NCBI GenBank assembly: GCA_013138675.1
Contig: WTCH01000111.1
Span: 1-5,658 of the forward strand
Direction: 5' to 3'
DNA from: Woeseiaceae bacterium
GTDB taxonomy: Bacteria; Pseudomonadota; Gammaproteobacteria; Steroidobacterales; Woeseiaceae
DNA length: 5,658 nt
In this document: piece by piece, positions 1 to 4,804 of the stretch
Position numbering within the stretch: the first letter of the stretch is position 1
How the letters are laid out: each line of letters opens with the position of its first letter
The notes under the pieces: generated by a model
Databases searched by the model: none
What the model was told of the DNA's origin: nothing
What the model saw: the letters and a program-made list of their open reading frames with translations, nothing else
Made by a program: the position numbers and the translations under genes

Positions 1-33
1 TTCGATCAATGTAAAACCTTGTTGCTTCTTCAT
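1..33 (-). CDS. pilA: Type IV major pilin (PilA-like prepilin), N-terminal fragment
   Basis: Only the first 11 codons lie in the window; the gene runs off the left edge. They read MKKQQGFTLIE, the class III signal of type IV prepilins: a short basic leader ending in Gly6, followed by Phe(+1) and the conserved Glu(+5) of the mature pilin. By family knowledge, the peptidase PilD cleaves after Gly6 and N-methylates Phe, and the hydrophobic helix that follows packs into the pilus core. A GGAG Shine-Dalgarno sequence (44-47) lies 10 bases before this ATG. An in-frame ATG at 48 would add five residues (MEIRE), but it overlaps that Shine-Dalgarno and would give an unusually long leader, so 33 is preferred. 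The PilR/PilS genes upstream and the sigma54 promoter favour the major pilin PilA. A minor pilin or other pseudopilin starts the same way and cannot be excluded from 11 residues. Confidence 0.85.
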   Translation of the reverse strand, partial: MKKQQGFTLIE

Positions 34-43
34 TTCTCTAATC

Positions 44-47
44 TCCA
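44..47 (-). promoter_or_regulatory. Shine-Dalgarno sequence of the pilin gene
   Basis: GGAG on the minus strand, with a further purine run (AGAGAA) between it and the ATG at 33. Because it overlaps the alternative upstream ATG (46-48), it argues for the start at 33. Confidence 0.6.
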
Positions 48-68
48 TGAAAATGAGTATTTTTCAAA

Positions 69-85
69 ACGGCATCAATGCCCGT
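69..85 (-). promoter_or_regulatory. Stem-loop at the predicted 5' end of the pilin mRNA
   Basis: On the minus strand ACGGGCA and TGCCGT pair as a six-base-pair stem with one bulged G and a TTGA loop. The sigma54 promoter places +1 at about 85-86, so this hairpin would sit at the very start of the transcript. Such 5' hairpins can protect mRNAs from decay; that role is inferred here. Confidence 0.4.
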
Positions 86-97
86 ACCAGATATAAA

Positions 98-112
98 GCA
101 AGTGGCGTGCCA
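98..112 (-). promoter_or_regulatory. Sigma54 (RpoN) -24/-12 promoter of the pilin gene
   Basis: The minus strand reads TGGCACGCCACTTGC, an exact match to the RpoN consensus TGGCACG-N4-TTGC. The GG dinucleotide (111-110) and the GC dinucleotide (99-98) have the required spacing. Transcription should begin near 86, giving an untranslated leader of about 52 bases before the pilin ATG at 33. RpoN promoters need an AAA+ activator, and PilR, encoded about 200 bases upstream, is the obvious one. The P. aeruginosa pilA promoter is the known precedent. Confidence 0.92.
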
Positions 113-130
113 AGTTGGGCGAACCTGACT

Positions 131-143
131 TAACTAATTGATT
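131..143 (-). promoter_or_regulatory. Probable IHF binding site
   Basis: The minus strand reads AATCAATTAGTTA, an exact match to the IHF consensus WATCAA-N4-TTR. It lies in a locally AT-rich stretch about 45-58 bases upstream of the predicted start, between the -24/-12 element and the TGTC cluster. IHF sites sit there in other sigma54 promoters so that DNA bending brings the activator to the polymerase. Function is inferred from sequence and position. Confidence 0.65.
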
Positions 144-220
144 GGGAAGGAGTTAAAACGAACATAGCGGTTCGCCGATCTGTCGGGTTTGACGTGTTCG
201 GAGTCTGAACGTGCCGCCCA

Positions 221-269
221 TTGTCACCTTGTGACAAAAACTGTCACTAACGTCGGCTGAAAAAGACAC
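221..269 (-). promoter_or_regulatory. Probable PilR upstream activator site (TGTC cluster with palindrome)
   Basis: The core is the perfect inverted repeat TTGTCAC-CTT-GTGACAA (221-237). A third half-site, CTGTCAC (plus strand), follows at 241-247, and AGTGTC (minus strand) at 265-270. A further CTGTC lies closer to the promoter at 180-184. The P. aeruginosa PilR sites upstream of pilA are, from memory, repeated (C/G)TGTC motifs, which fits. The palindrome centre is about 143 bases upstream of the predicted start, a normal distance for a sigma54 enhancer. It is not a CRP/Vfr site: the half-sites point the wrong way and the spacing is wrong. Assignment to PilR is inference. Confidence 0.6.
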
Positions 270-280
270 TTTTATGGAAT

Positions 281-307
281 ATCGCCCGCTAGGGAGGGCT
301 CCTACGA
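281..307 (-). repeat. Degenerate GTAG-type REP element behind pilR
   Basis: The minus strand reads TCGTAGGAGCCCTCCCTAGCG and continues GGCGAT. It shares the 10-base head TCGTAGGAGC with the three units between sucC and sucD. Its stem (GCCCTC against GCGGGC) carries one mismatch and it lacks the outer arm. It begins a few bases after the pilR stop, with GTAG nearest the stop, as also seen behind sucC. No T-run follows, so it is not a clear intrinsic terminator. Confidence 0.65.
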
Positions 308-314
308 AACTCTA

Positions 315-1628
315 CTATTCGATGCCGAGCTTCTTGATGCGGTAGCGAAGCTGGCGAAACGACAGGCCCAGCAACTTGGCCGCAGCCGTCTTGTTGAATC
401 GAGTCTTCTCGAGTGCGTCCATGATGGCCTGGCGTTGCACATCCTCTACCTGATTGCCCAGATCGGTGGCCGTAAAATCCCTGGCGTTGTCACCTTCGAT
501 TGGCGCGCTCTGTTGCGACCGCAGGTTCAGGTCAGTCTCCTGGATCGTGCCAGTTGTACACAGCGTGACGGCGCGCTCGAGCATGTTCTCCAGTTCGCGA
601 ACATTGCCGGGAAATTCGTAGCTCAACAGGCCCTGTCGCGCGCTCGCATCGAGCGAGATATTCGAGCTGAGCTTTCCGAGTTTGTGTTCGGCCAGCTCAA
701 TGATGTCGTCACCACGGTCACGCAGGGCAGGGACCTGCAGCTCAATGACGTTGATTCGATAATAAAGGTCTTCGCGGAACTCGCCGGCGGCCACCATCTT
801 GCTCAGGCTCTTGTGCGTAGCGGACAAAATGCGTGCGTTTGCTACTTCCTCGGACGACGAACCCACGGGGCGCACGGTCTTCTCCTGAATGACGCGCAGC
901 AGTTTGACCTGCATCGAGAGCGGCAAGTCAGCAATCTCATCGAGAAACAGCGTGCCGTCGTCGGCGCTCTGGACGAGCCCGACCTTGTCGCTGATCGCGC
1001 CCGTAAAGCTGCCCTTGCGATGACCGAAGAACTCGCTTTCCATGAGTTCGGCCGGTATGGCGCCGCAGTTGACCGGCACAAAGGGCCCATCAGCACGCGG
1101 GCCACTCTCGTGAATTAGCCGTGCCACGAGTTCCTTGCCTGTTCCGGATTCTCCGGAGATATGGACCGGGGCCTGTGAGCGCGCCACTCGCTCGATCATG
1201 TCACGCAAAGCTCGCATCGGTTCTGAGTCGCCCTGCAATCGCGACTTTTGCTCGCCGCCTTTGTCCAGCTTGAGCGCGTTCTCGACGATATTGCGCAGAT
1301 TGCCGAGATCCAGCGGCTTCGAAATGAAATCAAACGCACCGAGTTTAAGGGCCTGTACCGCCGTCTCGACGTTGCCATGTGCCGTGATGACGGCAACCGG
1401 GACGCCCGCAGAATGTGTTTGCATCCATTCGACAAGATCGAGCCCATCGCCGTCAGGCAGGCGCATATCGGTCAGGCAGAGATCGAATGACTTGGATTCC
1501 AGCAAGGATTTGGCACCGGCCACGTCCTTCGCGGTTTCGGTCTGGATGTCCATACGTGAAAGCGTCAGCGTCAGGAGCTCACAAATATCCGGTTCATCAT
1601 CAATGACTAGCACCAGCGGCTGATTCAT
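315..1628 (-). CDS. pilR: PilR, sigma54-dependent two-component response regulator
   Basis: NtrC-family activator of 437 residues, close to P. aeruginosa PilR in length and sequence. A receiver domain (residues 1 to about 120) has the acidic pair Asp10/Asp11, phospho-acceptor Asp54, Thr82 and Lys104. An AAA+ domain (about 130-365) has Walker A GESGTGKE (159-166), the sigma54-contacting loop as GSFTGA (206-211, Ser variant also typical of PilR), Walker B GTLFLDE (225-231) and the RINV-PALRDR segment. A Fis-type helix-turn-helix (about 413-435) ends the protein. The start at 1628 is chosen because its ATG overlaps the pilS stop as ATGA, implying translational coupling. An in-frame ATG at 1646 would add MGKRRE within pilS. 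Phosphorylated by PilS, it should activate the pilin promoter at 98-112. All catalytic motifs are intact. Confidence 0.95.
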   Translation of the reverse strand: MNQPLVLVIDDEPDICELLTLTLSRMDIQTETAKDVAGAKSLLESKSFDLCLTDMRLPDGDGLDLVEWMQTHSAGVPVAVITAHGNVETAVQALKLGAFDFISKPLDLGNLRNIVENALKLDKGGEQKSRLQGDSEPMRALRDMIERVARSQAPVHISGESGTGKELVARLIHESGPRADGPFVPVNCGAIPAELMESEFFGHRKGSFTGAISDKVGLVQSADDGTLFLDEIADLPLSMQVKLLRVIQEKTVRPVGSSSEEVANARILSATHKSLSKMVAAGEFREDLYYRINVIELQVPALRDRGDDIIELAEHKLGKLSSNISLDASARQGLLSYEFPGNVRELENMLERAVTLCTTGTIQETDLNLRSQQSAPIEGDNARDFTATDLGNQVEDVQRQAIMDALEKTRFNKTAAAKLLGLSFRQLRYRIKKLGIE

Positions 1629-3250
1629 TTCTCTTCGTTTTCCCATCTGTCCGGGTCGGCAAACACGATACGAAAGATACTGCCTCCACCGGGCCGGTCA
1701 AGGTGCAGCAACGTCGCACGGTTCAGTTCGCACAGCTCACGCGAGATATAAAGACCGAGGCCGGTGCCGCCCGAACGCTCGGTGTAAAAGGGTTCGAACA
1801 TTTTCTCGGCGGTCGCCGTATCAACGCCAAGCCCGTGATCCCGGACTTCGACGTACGGCCGGCCTTGGCTCTGCAGACGATCGGCGCGTAGCTCAACCAG
1901 GATGCCGCCTGTCTCGCTCGCATATTTGACGGCATTGTCGCAGAGATTCCAGAGGACCTGGCGCAGGTGGGATGTGTCCATCCTGACTTCGAAGTTCTCG
2001 GGCATGTTACCGATCTCGAGTTCGCCTTCCTGTAGTTCAAGCGTCGTTGTAAATTCCTGGGCGAAGTTTTCGAGCCAGGGGCCGAGCAGCAACCGCTCCG
2101 GACGACTCGATTCTCGTCGCGATAGCTGCAACACATTGTCGATAATGTGGCTCACACGGCTCGAATGCGTTTCTATGATCTCGGTCAGTCGTTTATCGTC
2201 CTTAGTAAGGCCCGCCGATTCGGCGAGCAGCTGCGCCGCATGACTCATTGCGCCAACCGGATTGCGAATTTCATGCGCAATACTCGCGCTGAGTCTGCCA
2301 AGTGATGCCAGTTTGGACTGCTGCACACGCTCGTTCATCAGGCTCGCGTCCTCGAGAAACACGAGGATCGGTCCGTCGCGTTCGCCGTCTTTGCCCAGCG
2401 GCGCCAGGTGGGCCGTAACGCGCAGGCTGTCACCCGAATTGATGATGGCGAACTCAGGGTGAGCTGACAGCTCGCTATCCGTACGCCAGTCGCGAATATA
2501 GTCGGCCAACGGCTCGAATACGCTGCCAAGGCCCAGACCTCTTATCTGTCCGGTTGCACCAAGCAAGCGCGTGGCTGAGGCGTTGCTGAGCCGGATCTTG
2601 GTGTCAATATCAATAACAATGATGCTCTCGCGCAGGTGCTGCACGATGTACTCATTGAGTTCCGACAGGTTTTGCAGGTCAACGCCACGCTGCCGCGCAA
2701 GCGCCTCACTGGCCTGGATCCTCCGACCCAGCGGTCGCGTAGCCAGGGCCATGGCGAAAATCACGGCACTTAGAATGCCGGCAGCCGGGTAATTGGCGTC
2801 CGTTGGTACATTGCTGAGCTGTGTCAGCAGCTGTTGCCCGAGTATTGCAAACGTCGCAATTGCGGCGAGAACCAAGGGGAATCGCCTCGGCAGCACGAGG
2901 CTGGCAGCGCCGACAAAAACAATCAGCAGGCCACCGAGGCCGCTGGCGATGCCGCCGCTGGCGTGCATCAATACGACCACGGCGCCGATATCGAGCAGCG
3001 ACTGTGACGCGGCCTGCAGGTCCGCGCCGGTCCAGCGCTGCCGCAAGGCAAAGGCGGAAATGATGGATGTCAGGAGGTAGATAGCTGCGGCGACCCAGAA
3101 TAGCGTTGGATGCTGTTCGCCAAATACGCGTGGTTCGCCGCCGGCCACAAAAATGGTGAGCAGGGCGACCGCTATCAGGGCGCGAAATGCGTTGAGCGTG
3201 CCCAGTACACGCCAGGTCAGATCGGGTTCTTCGGCGGCTCGTTGCAGCAA
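1625..3250 (-). CDS. pilS: PilS, membrane sensor histidine kinase
   Basis: A 541-residue kinase, close to the size of P. aeruginosa PilS. About six hydrophobic segments fill residues 18-172 (roughly 20-36, 50-68, 84-96, 103-119, 125-142 and 155-172), with almost no periplasmic loops. A linker and PAS-like domain follow (about 195-300). The HisKA domain has the H-box SIAHEIRNP with phospho-accepting His326. The ATPase domain has N-box Asn435/Asn439, G1 DHGLG (471-475), F-box FEPFYT (485-490) and G2 GGTGLGL (494-500). In P. aeruginosa PilS monitors pilin in the inner membrane and controls PilR; the same role is inferred here. The start is a TTG: an in-frame TAG lies eight codons upstream at 3272-3274 and no ATG or GTG exists between. 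A CTG at 3263-3265 is the only other near option. The Shine-Dalgarno is weak. The stop overlaps the pilR start. Confidence 0.94.
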   Translation of the reverse strand: MLQRAAEEPDLTWRVLGTLNAFRALIAVALLTIFVAGGEPRVFGEQHPTLFWVAAAIYLLTSIISAFALRQRWTGADLQAASQSLLDIGAVVVLMHASGGIASGLGGLLIVFVGAASLVLPRRFPLVLAAIATFAILGQQLLTQLSNVPTDANYPAAGILSAVIFAMALATRPLGRRIQASEALARQRGVDLQNLSELNEYIVQHLRESIIVIDIDTKIRLSNASATRLLGATGQIRGLGLGSVFEPLADYIRDWRTDSELSAHPEFAIINSGDSLRVTAHLAPLGKDGERDGPILVFLEDASLMNERVQQSKLASLGRLSASIAHEIRNPVGAMSHAAQLLAESAGLTKDDKRLTEIIETHSSRVSHIIDNVLQLSRRESSRPERLLLGPWLENFAQEFTTTLELQEGELEIGNMPENFEVRMDTSHLRQVLWNLCDNAVKYASETGGILVELRADRLQSQGRPYVEVRDHGLGVDTATAEKMFEPFYTERSGGTGLGLYISRELCELNRATLLHLDRPGGGSIFRIVFADPDRWENEEK

Positions 3251-3398
3251 TGCATCACGGCTCAGGCGCAGCTATTGCCGGCTAGTGATGTCGATCGGTA
3301 CCCGTTTTACCAATGTTGTCTGCCCAATTTTGGCCACGTGTACAGTGGGTTGGCCCGATTGTAGACGAAGGTCGAATCGATTGTGGTGCAATTCAGCT

Positions 3399-3427
3399 TT
3401 GCGTCATCAAGCGCTTTCGATCAAAAT
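3399..3427 (+). promoter_or_regulatory. Candidate sigma70 promoter for sucC
   Basis: TTGCGT (3399-3404) and CAAAAT (3422-3427) are separated by 17 bases and together match 7 of 12 consensus positions. Start would be near 3434, about 40 bases before sucC. The match is weak and the call rests mainly on position. Confidence 0.25.
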
Positions 3428-3439
3428 ACGCCGGAATTT

Positions 3440-3455
3440 GTGCGGATGACCGCAC
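3440..3455 (+). promoter_or_regulatory. Hairpin in the sucC leader
   Basis: GTGCGG-ATGA-CCGCAC is a perfect six-base-pair stem with a four-base loop. It ends five bases before the GAAAG Shine-Dalgarno (3461-3465) of sucC. There is no T-run, so it is not a terminator. An effect on ribosome access or mRNA stability is possible but unproven, and a six-base-pair stem can arise by chance. Confidence 0.35.
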
Positions 3456-3473
3456 GCCACGAAAGAACCCGCC

Positions 3474-4634
3474 ATGAATCTTCACGAATATCAGTCGAAA
3501 CGATTGTTCGCCGATTACGGCATTCCTGTACCCAAGGGAATTCCGGCGAAAAGCCCCAATGCAGCCGTCGATGCTGCCAAGGAACTCGGAGGCGACCTCT
3601 GGGTCGTCAAGGCACAGGTGCATGCCGGCGGACGCGGTAAGGCCGGCGGCGTGAAACTCGCACGTACGCGCGACGAGGTGCATCAATACGCCGAGCAGAT
3701 GCTGGGCACGCAGCTCGTCACTCACCAGTCGGGGCCCGAGGGATTGCCCGTTAGTGTGGTGTACGTCGAGGCAGGCTCTGACATCGAGCGCGAGCTGTAT
3801 CTGTCGATGCTGGTGGATCGTGAGGCGAGCCGGGTTGCGTTCATCGCGTCGGCGGCAGGCGGCATGGATATTGAGCAGGTTGCCGCGAAAACGCCGGAAA
3901 AGATTTTCACGGTCTCGATCGCACCCGATGCAGGTCTTCAGGACTACCAGGCGCGGCAACTGGCTTTCGGCCTGGATCTCGACAAGCGGCAAATGCGCCA
4001 GTTCGGGAACCTGATCAAGCGCCTGTACCAGCTGTACGTTGAATCAGATGCCAGCCTGGTCGAGGTCAACCCGCTGATCGTAACCAAGGCAGGTGACGTC
4101 ATTGCGCTGGACGCTAAGATAAATATCGATAGCAATGCCCTCTACCGTCAGCCGAAGCTCGTCGAGCTGCGCGACGTCACGCAGGAAGATGAGAAGGAGC
4201 GTGAAGCGGCTGCGCATGATCTCAACTATGTTTCGCTGGACGGCGACATCGCCTGCATGGTCAACGGCGCCGGGCTTGCGATGGCGACGATGGACCTGGT
4301 CAAGCTGCACGGCGGAGATCCCGCGAATTTCCTTGACGTTGGCGGCGGCGCCACCAAGGAGCGTGTTGCAGAGGCATTCAAACTGATCCTCTCGAACCGA
4401 AACGTGGCCGCGATTCTCGTGAACATATTCGGTGGCATTGTGCGCTGTGACCTGATTGCCGAAGGCATCATCAGTGCGGTCAAAGAGGTGGGAGTCGGTG
4501 TGCCCGTGGTCGTGCGCCTGGAAGGCACCAATGTAGACAAAGGGCGTGAACTGTTGGCAAACAGTGGCCTCGACATCATCGCGGCGGAAGATCTGACCGA
4601 TGCTGCAAAAAAGGTGGTCGCGGCAGCGGCCTGA
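3474..4634 (+). CDS. sucC: Succinyl-CoA synthetase (ADP-forming), beta subunit
   Basis: A 386-residue protein (388 in E. coli) whose ends align with E. coli SucC from MNLHEYQ onward. With SucD it interconverts succinyl-CoA, ADP and phosphate with succinate, CoA and ATP in the TCA cycle, in the cytoplasm. The N-terminal ATP-grasp domain has Lys46 in VVKAQVHAGGRGKAGG (44-59). The Mg-binding residues Asn199 (EVNP) and Asp213 (ALDAK) occupy the same numbers as in E. coli. The C-terminal ligase/CoA domain carries NGAGLAMATMD (264-274), NFLDVGGGA (285-293), NIFGGIVRCD (317-326) and VVRLEGTN (346-353). The start at 3474 has a modest GAAAG Shine-Dalgarno eight bases upstream and is supported by the family's N-terminus. 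sucD follows on the same strand after 170 bases, much farther than usual for this pair, because a REP array lies between. Nucleotide preference (ATP or GTP) cannot be decided by reading. Confidence 0.98.
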   Translation: MNLHEYQSKRLFADYGIPVPKGIPAKSPNAAVDAAKELGGDLWVVKAQVHAGGRGKAGGVKLARTRDEVHQYAEQMLGTQLVTHQSGPEGLPVSVVYVEAGSDIERELYLSMLVDREASRVAFIASAAGGMDIEQVAAKTPEKIFTVSIAPDAGLQDYQARQLAFGLDLDKRQMRQFGNLIKRLYQLYVESDASLVEVNPLIVTKAGDVIALDAKINIDSNALYRQPKLVELRDVTQEDEKEREAAAHDLNYVSLDGDIACMVNGAGLAMATMDLVKLHGGDPANFLDVGGGATKERVAEAFKLILSNRNVAAILVNIFGGIVRCDLIAEGIISAVKEVGVGVPVVVRLEGTNVDKGRELLANSGLDIIAAEDLTDAAKKVVAAAA

Positions 4635-4647
4635 CAGGAGAGGCAAG

Positions 4648-4687
4648 GCATCGTAGGAGCTCGCCCCAGCGAGCGACAACGACGATG
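4648..4687 (+). repeat. GTAG-type REP, unit 1 of 3
   Basis: Begins GCATCGTAGGAGC, 13 bases after the sucC stop. The inner stem GCTCGC/GCGAGC (4659-4664 with 4669-4674) closes a CCCA loop. An outer perfect stem CATCGT/ACGATG (4649-4654 with 4682-4687) encloses it. REP elements of this type are non-autonomous and thought to be mobilised by RAYT transposases; none is in this window. Confidence 0.85.
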
Positions 4688-4700
4688 AGAAGCAAGACAA

Positions 4701-4738
4701 AGCATCGTAGGAGCGGCTTTAGCCGCGACAGCGGCGTT
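4701..4738 (+). repeat. GTAG-type REP, unit 2 of 3
   Basis: Begins AGCATCGTAGGAGC, 54 bases after unit 1 in phase. The inner stem GCGGC/GCCGC (4713-4717 with 4722-4726) closes a TTTA loop; the core GTAGGAGCGGCTTTAGCCGC is the classic Pseudomonas/Stenotrophomonas-type REP sequence. The outer arm (4731-4738) has diverged and pairs with AGCATCGT only through four Watson-Crick and three G-U pairs. Confidence 0.87.
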
Positions 4739-4752
4739 GAATAGAACAATAA

Positions 4753-4792
4753 AGCATCGTAGGAGCCCGCCCCGGCGGGCGACAACGACGCT
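4753..4792 (+). repeat. GTAG-type REP, unit 3 of 3
   Basis: Begins AGCATCGTAGGAGC, 52 bases after unit 2 in phase. The inner stem GCCCGC/GCGGGC (4765-4770 with 4775-4780) closes a CCCG loop. The outer arms AGCATCGT and ACGACGCT (4753-4760 with 4785-4792) pair at seven of eight positions. The element ends only three bases before the AGGA Shine-Dalgarno of sucD. Confidence 0.86.
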
Positions 4793-4795
4793 AAA

Positions 4796-4799
4796 AGGA
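4796..4799 (+). promoter_or_regulatory. Shine-Dalgarno sequence of sucD
   Basis: AGGA five bases before the ATG at 4805. It lies directly behind REP unit 3, so folding of that unit in the mRNA could affect ribosome access. Confidence 0.7.
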
Positions 4800-4804
4800 T
4801 CTAC

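Larger units (their letters stand above)
3251..3473. other. Divergent intergenic region between pilS and sucC
   Basis: 223 bases with no convincing gene. Both flanking genes are transcribed away from it, so it must hold the sucC promoter and probably the pilS promoter. For pilS the best -10 is TACAAT on the minus strand (3358-3363), but no good -35 stands at the right distance. A candidate for sucC is listed separately. No sigma54 element was found here. Confidence 0.6.

Noticed and set aside
130..156. TTAACT/AGTTAA inverted repeat upstream of the pilin promoter
   Set aside because: Arms of six AT-rich bases separated by 15 bases are expected by chance, and the left arm is part of the better supported IHF match.
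206..211. GSFTGA in place of GAFTGA in PilR (residues, not bases) as a possible loss of sigma54 contact
   Set aside because: The Ser variant is normal in PilR proteins; the essential Phe, Thr and Gly are kept.
221..248. CRP/Vfr site in the TGTGA/TCAC sequences
   Set aside because: TGTGA and TCAC are nine bases apart instead of six, and the perfect dyad has the TGTCAC/GTGACA orientation.
435..1118. 227-codon open frame on the plus strand inside pilR
   Set aside because: It is antisense to a fully intact pilR with all AAA+ motifs, has no recognisable domain, and such frames are common opposite GC-rich genes.
3393..3992. 199-codon minus-strand open frame opposite the sucC start
   Set aside because: Overlaps the conserved N-terminal half of sucC and its leader; no motif supports it.
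4659..4674. REP inner hairpin read as an intrinsic terminator after sucC
   Set aside because: No T-run follows any of the three hairpins, and sucD has no clear promoter of its own, so readthrough is needed.
4044..4700. 218-codon minus-strand open frame opposite sucC
   Set aside because: Shadow of sucC; it starts inside the REP array and shows no domain or ribosome binding site.
4685..4744. Small plus-strand open frame of 19 codons starting in REP unit 1 and ending before unit 3
   Set aside because: It consists of repeat sequence, and its apparent AGGAG ribosome site is simply the REP head and lies too far upstream.
4648..4792. The evenly spaced repeats as a small CRISPR array
   Set aside because: The repeats are internally palindromic and diverged, the spacers are only about a dozen bases and A-rich, and the sequence matches the known REP type.
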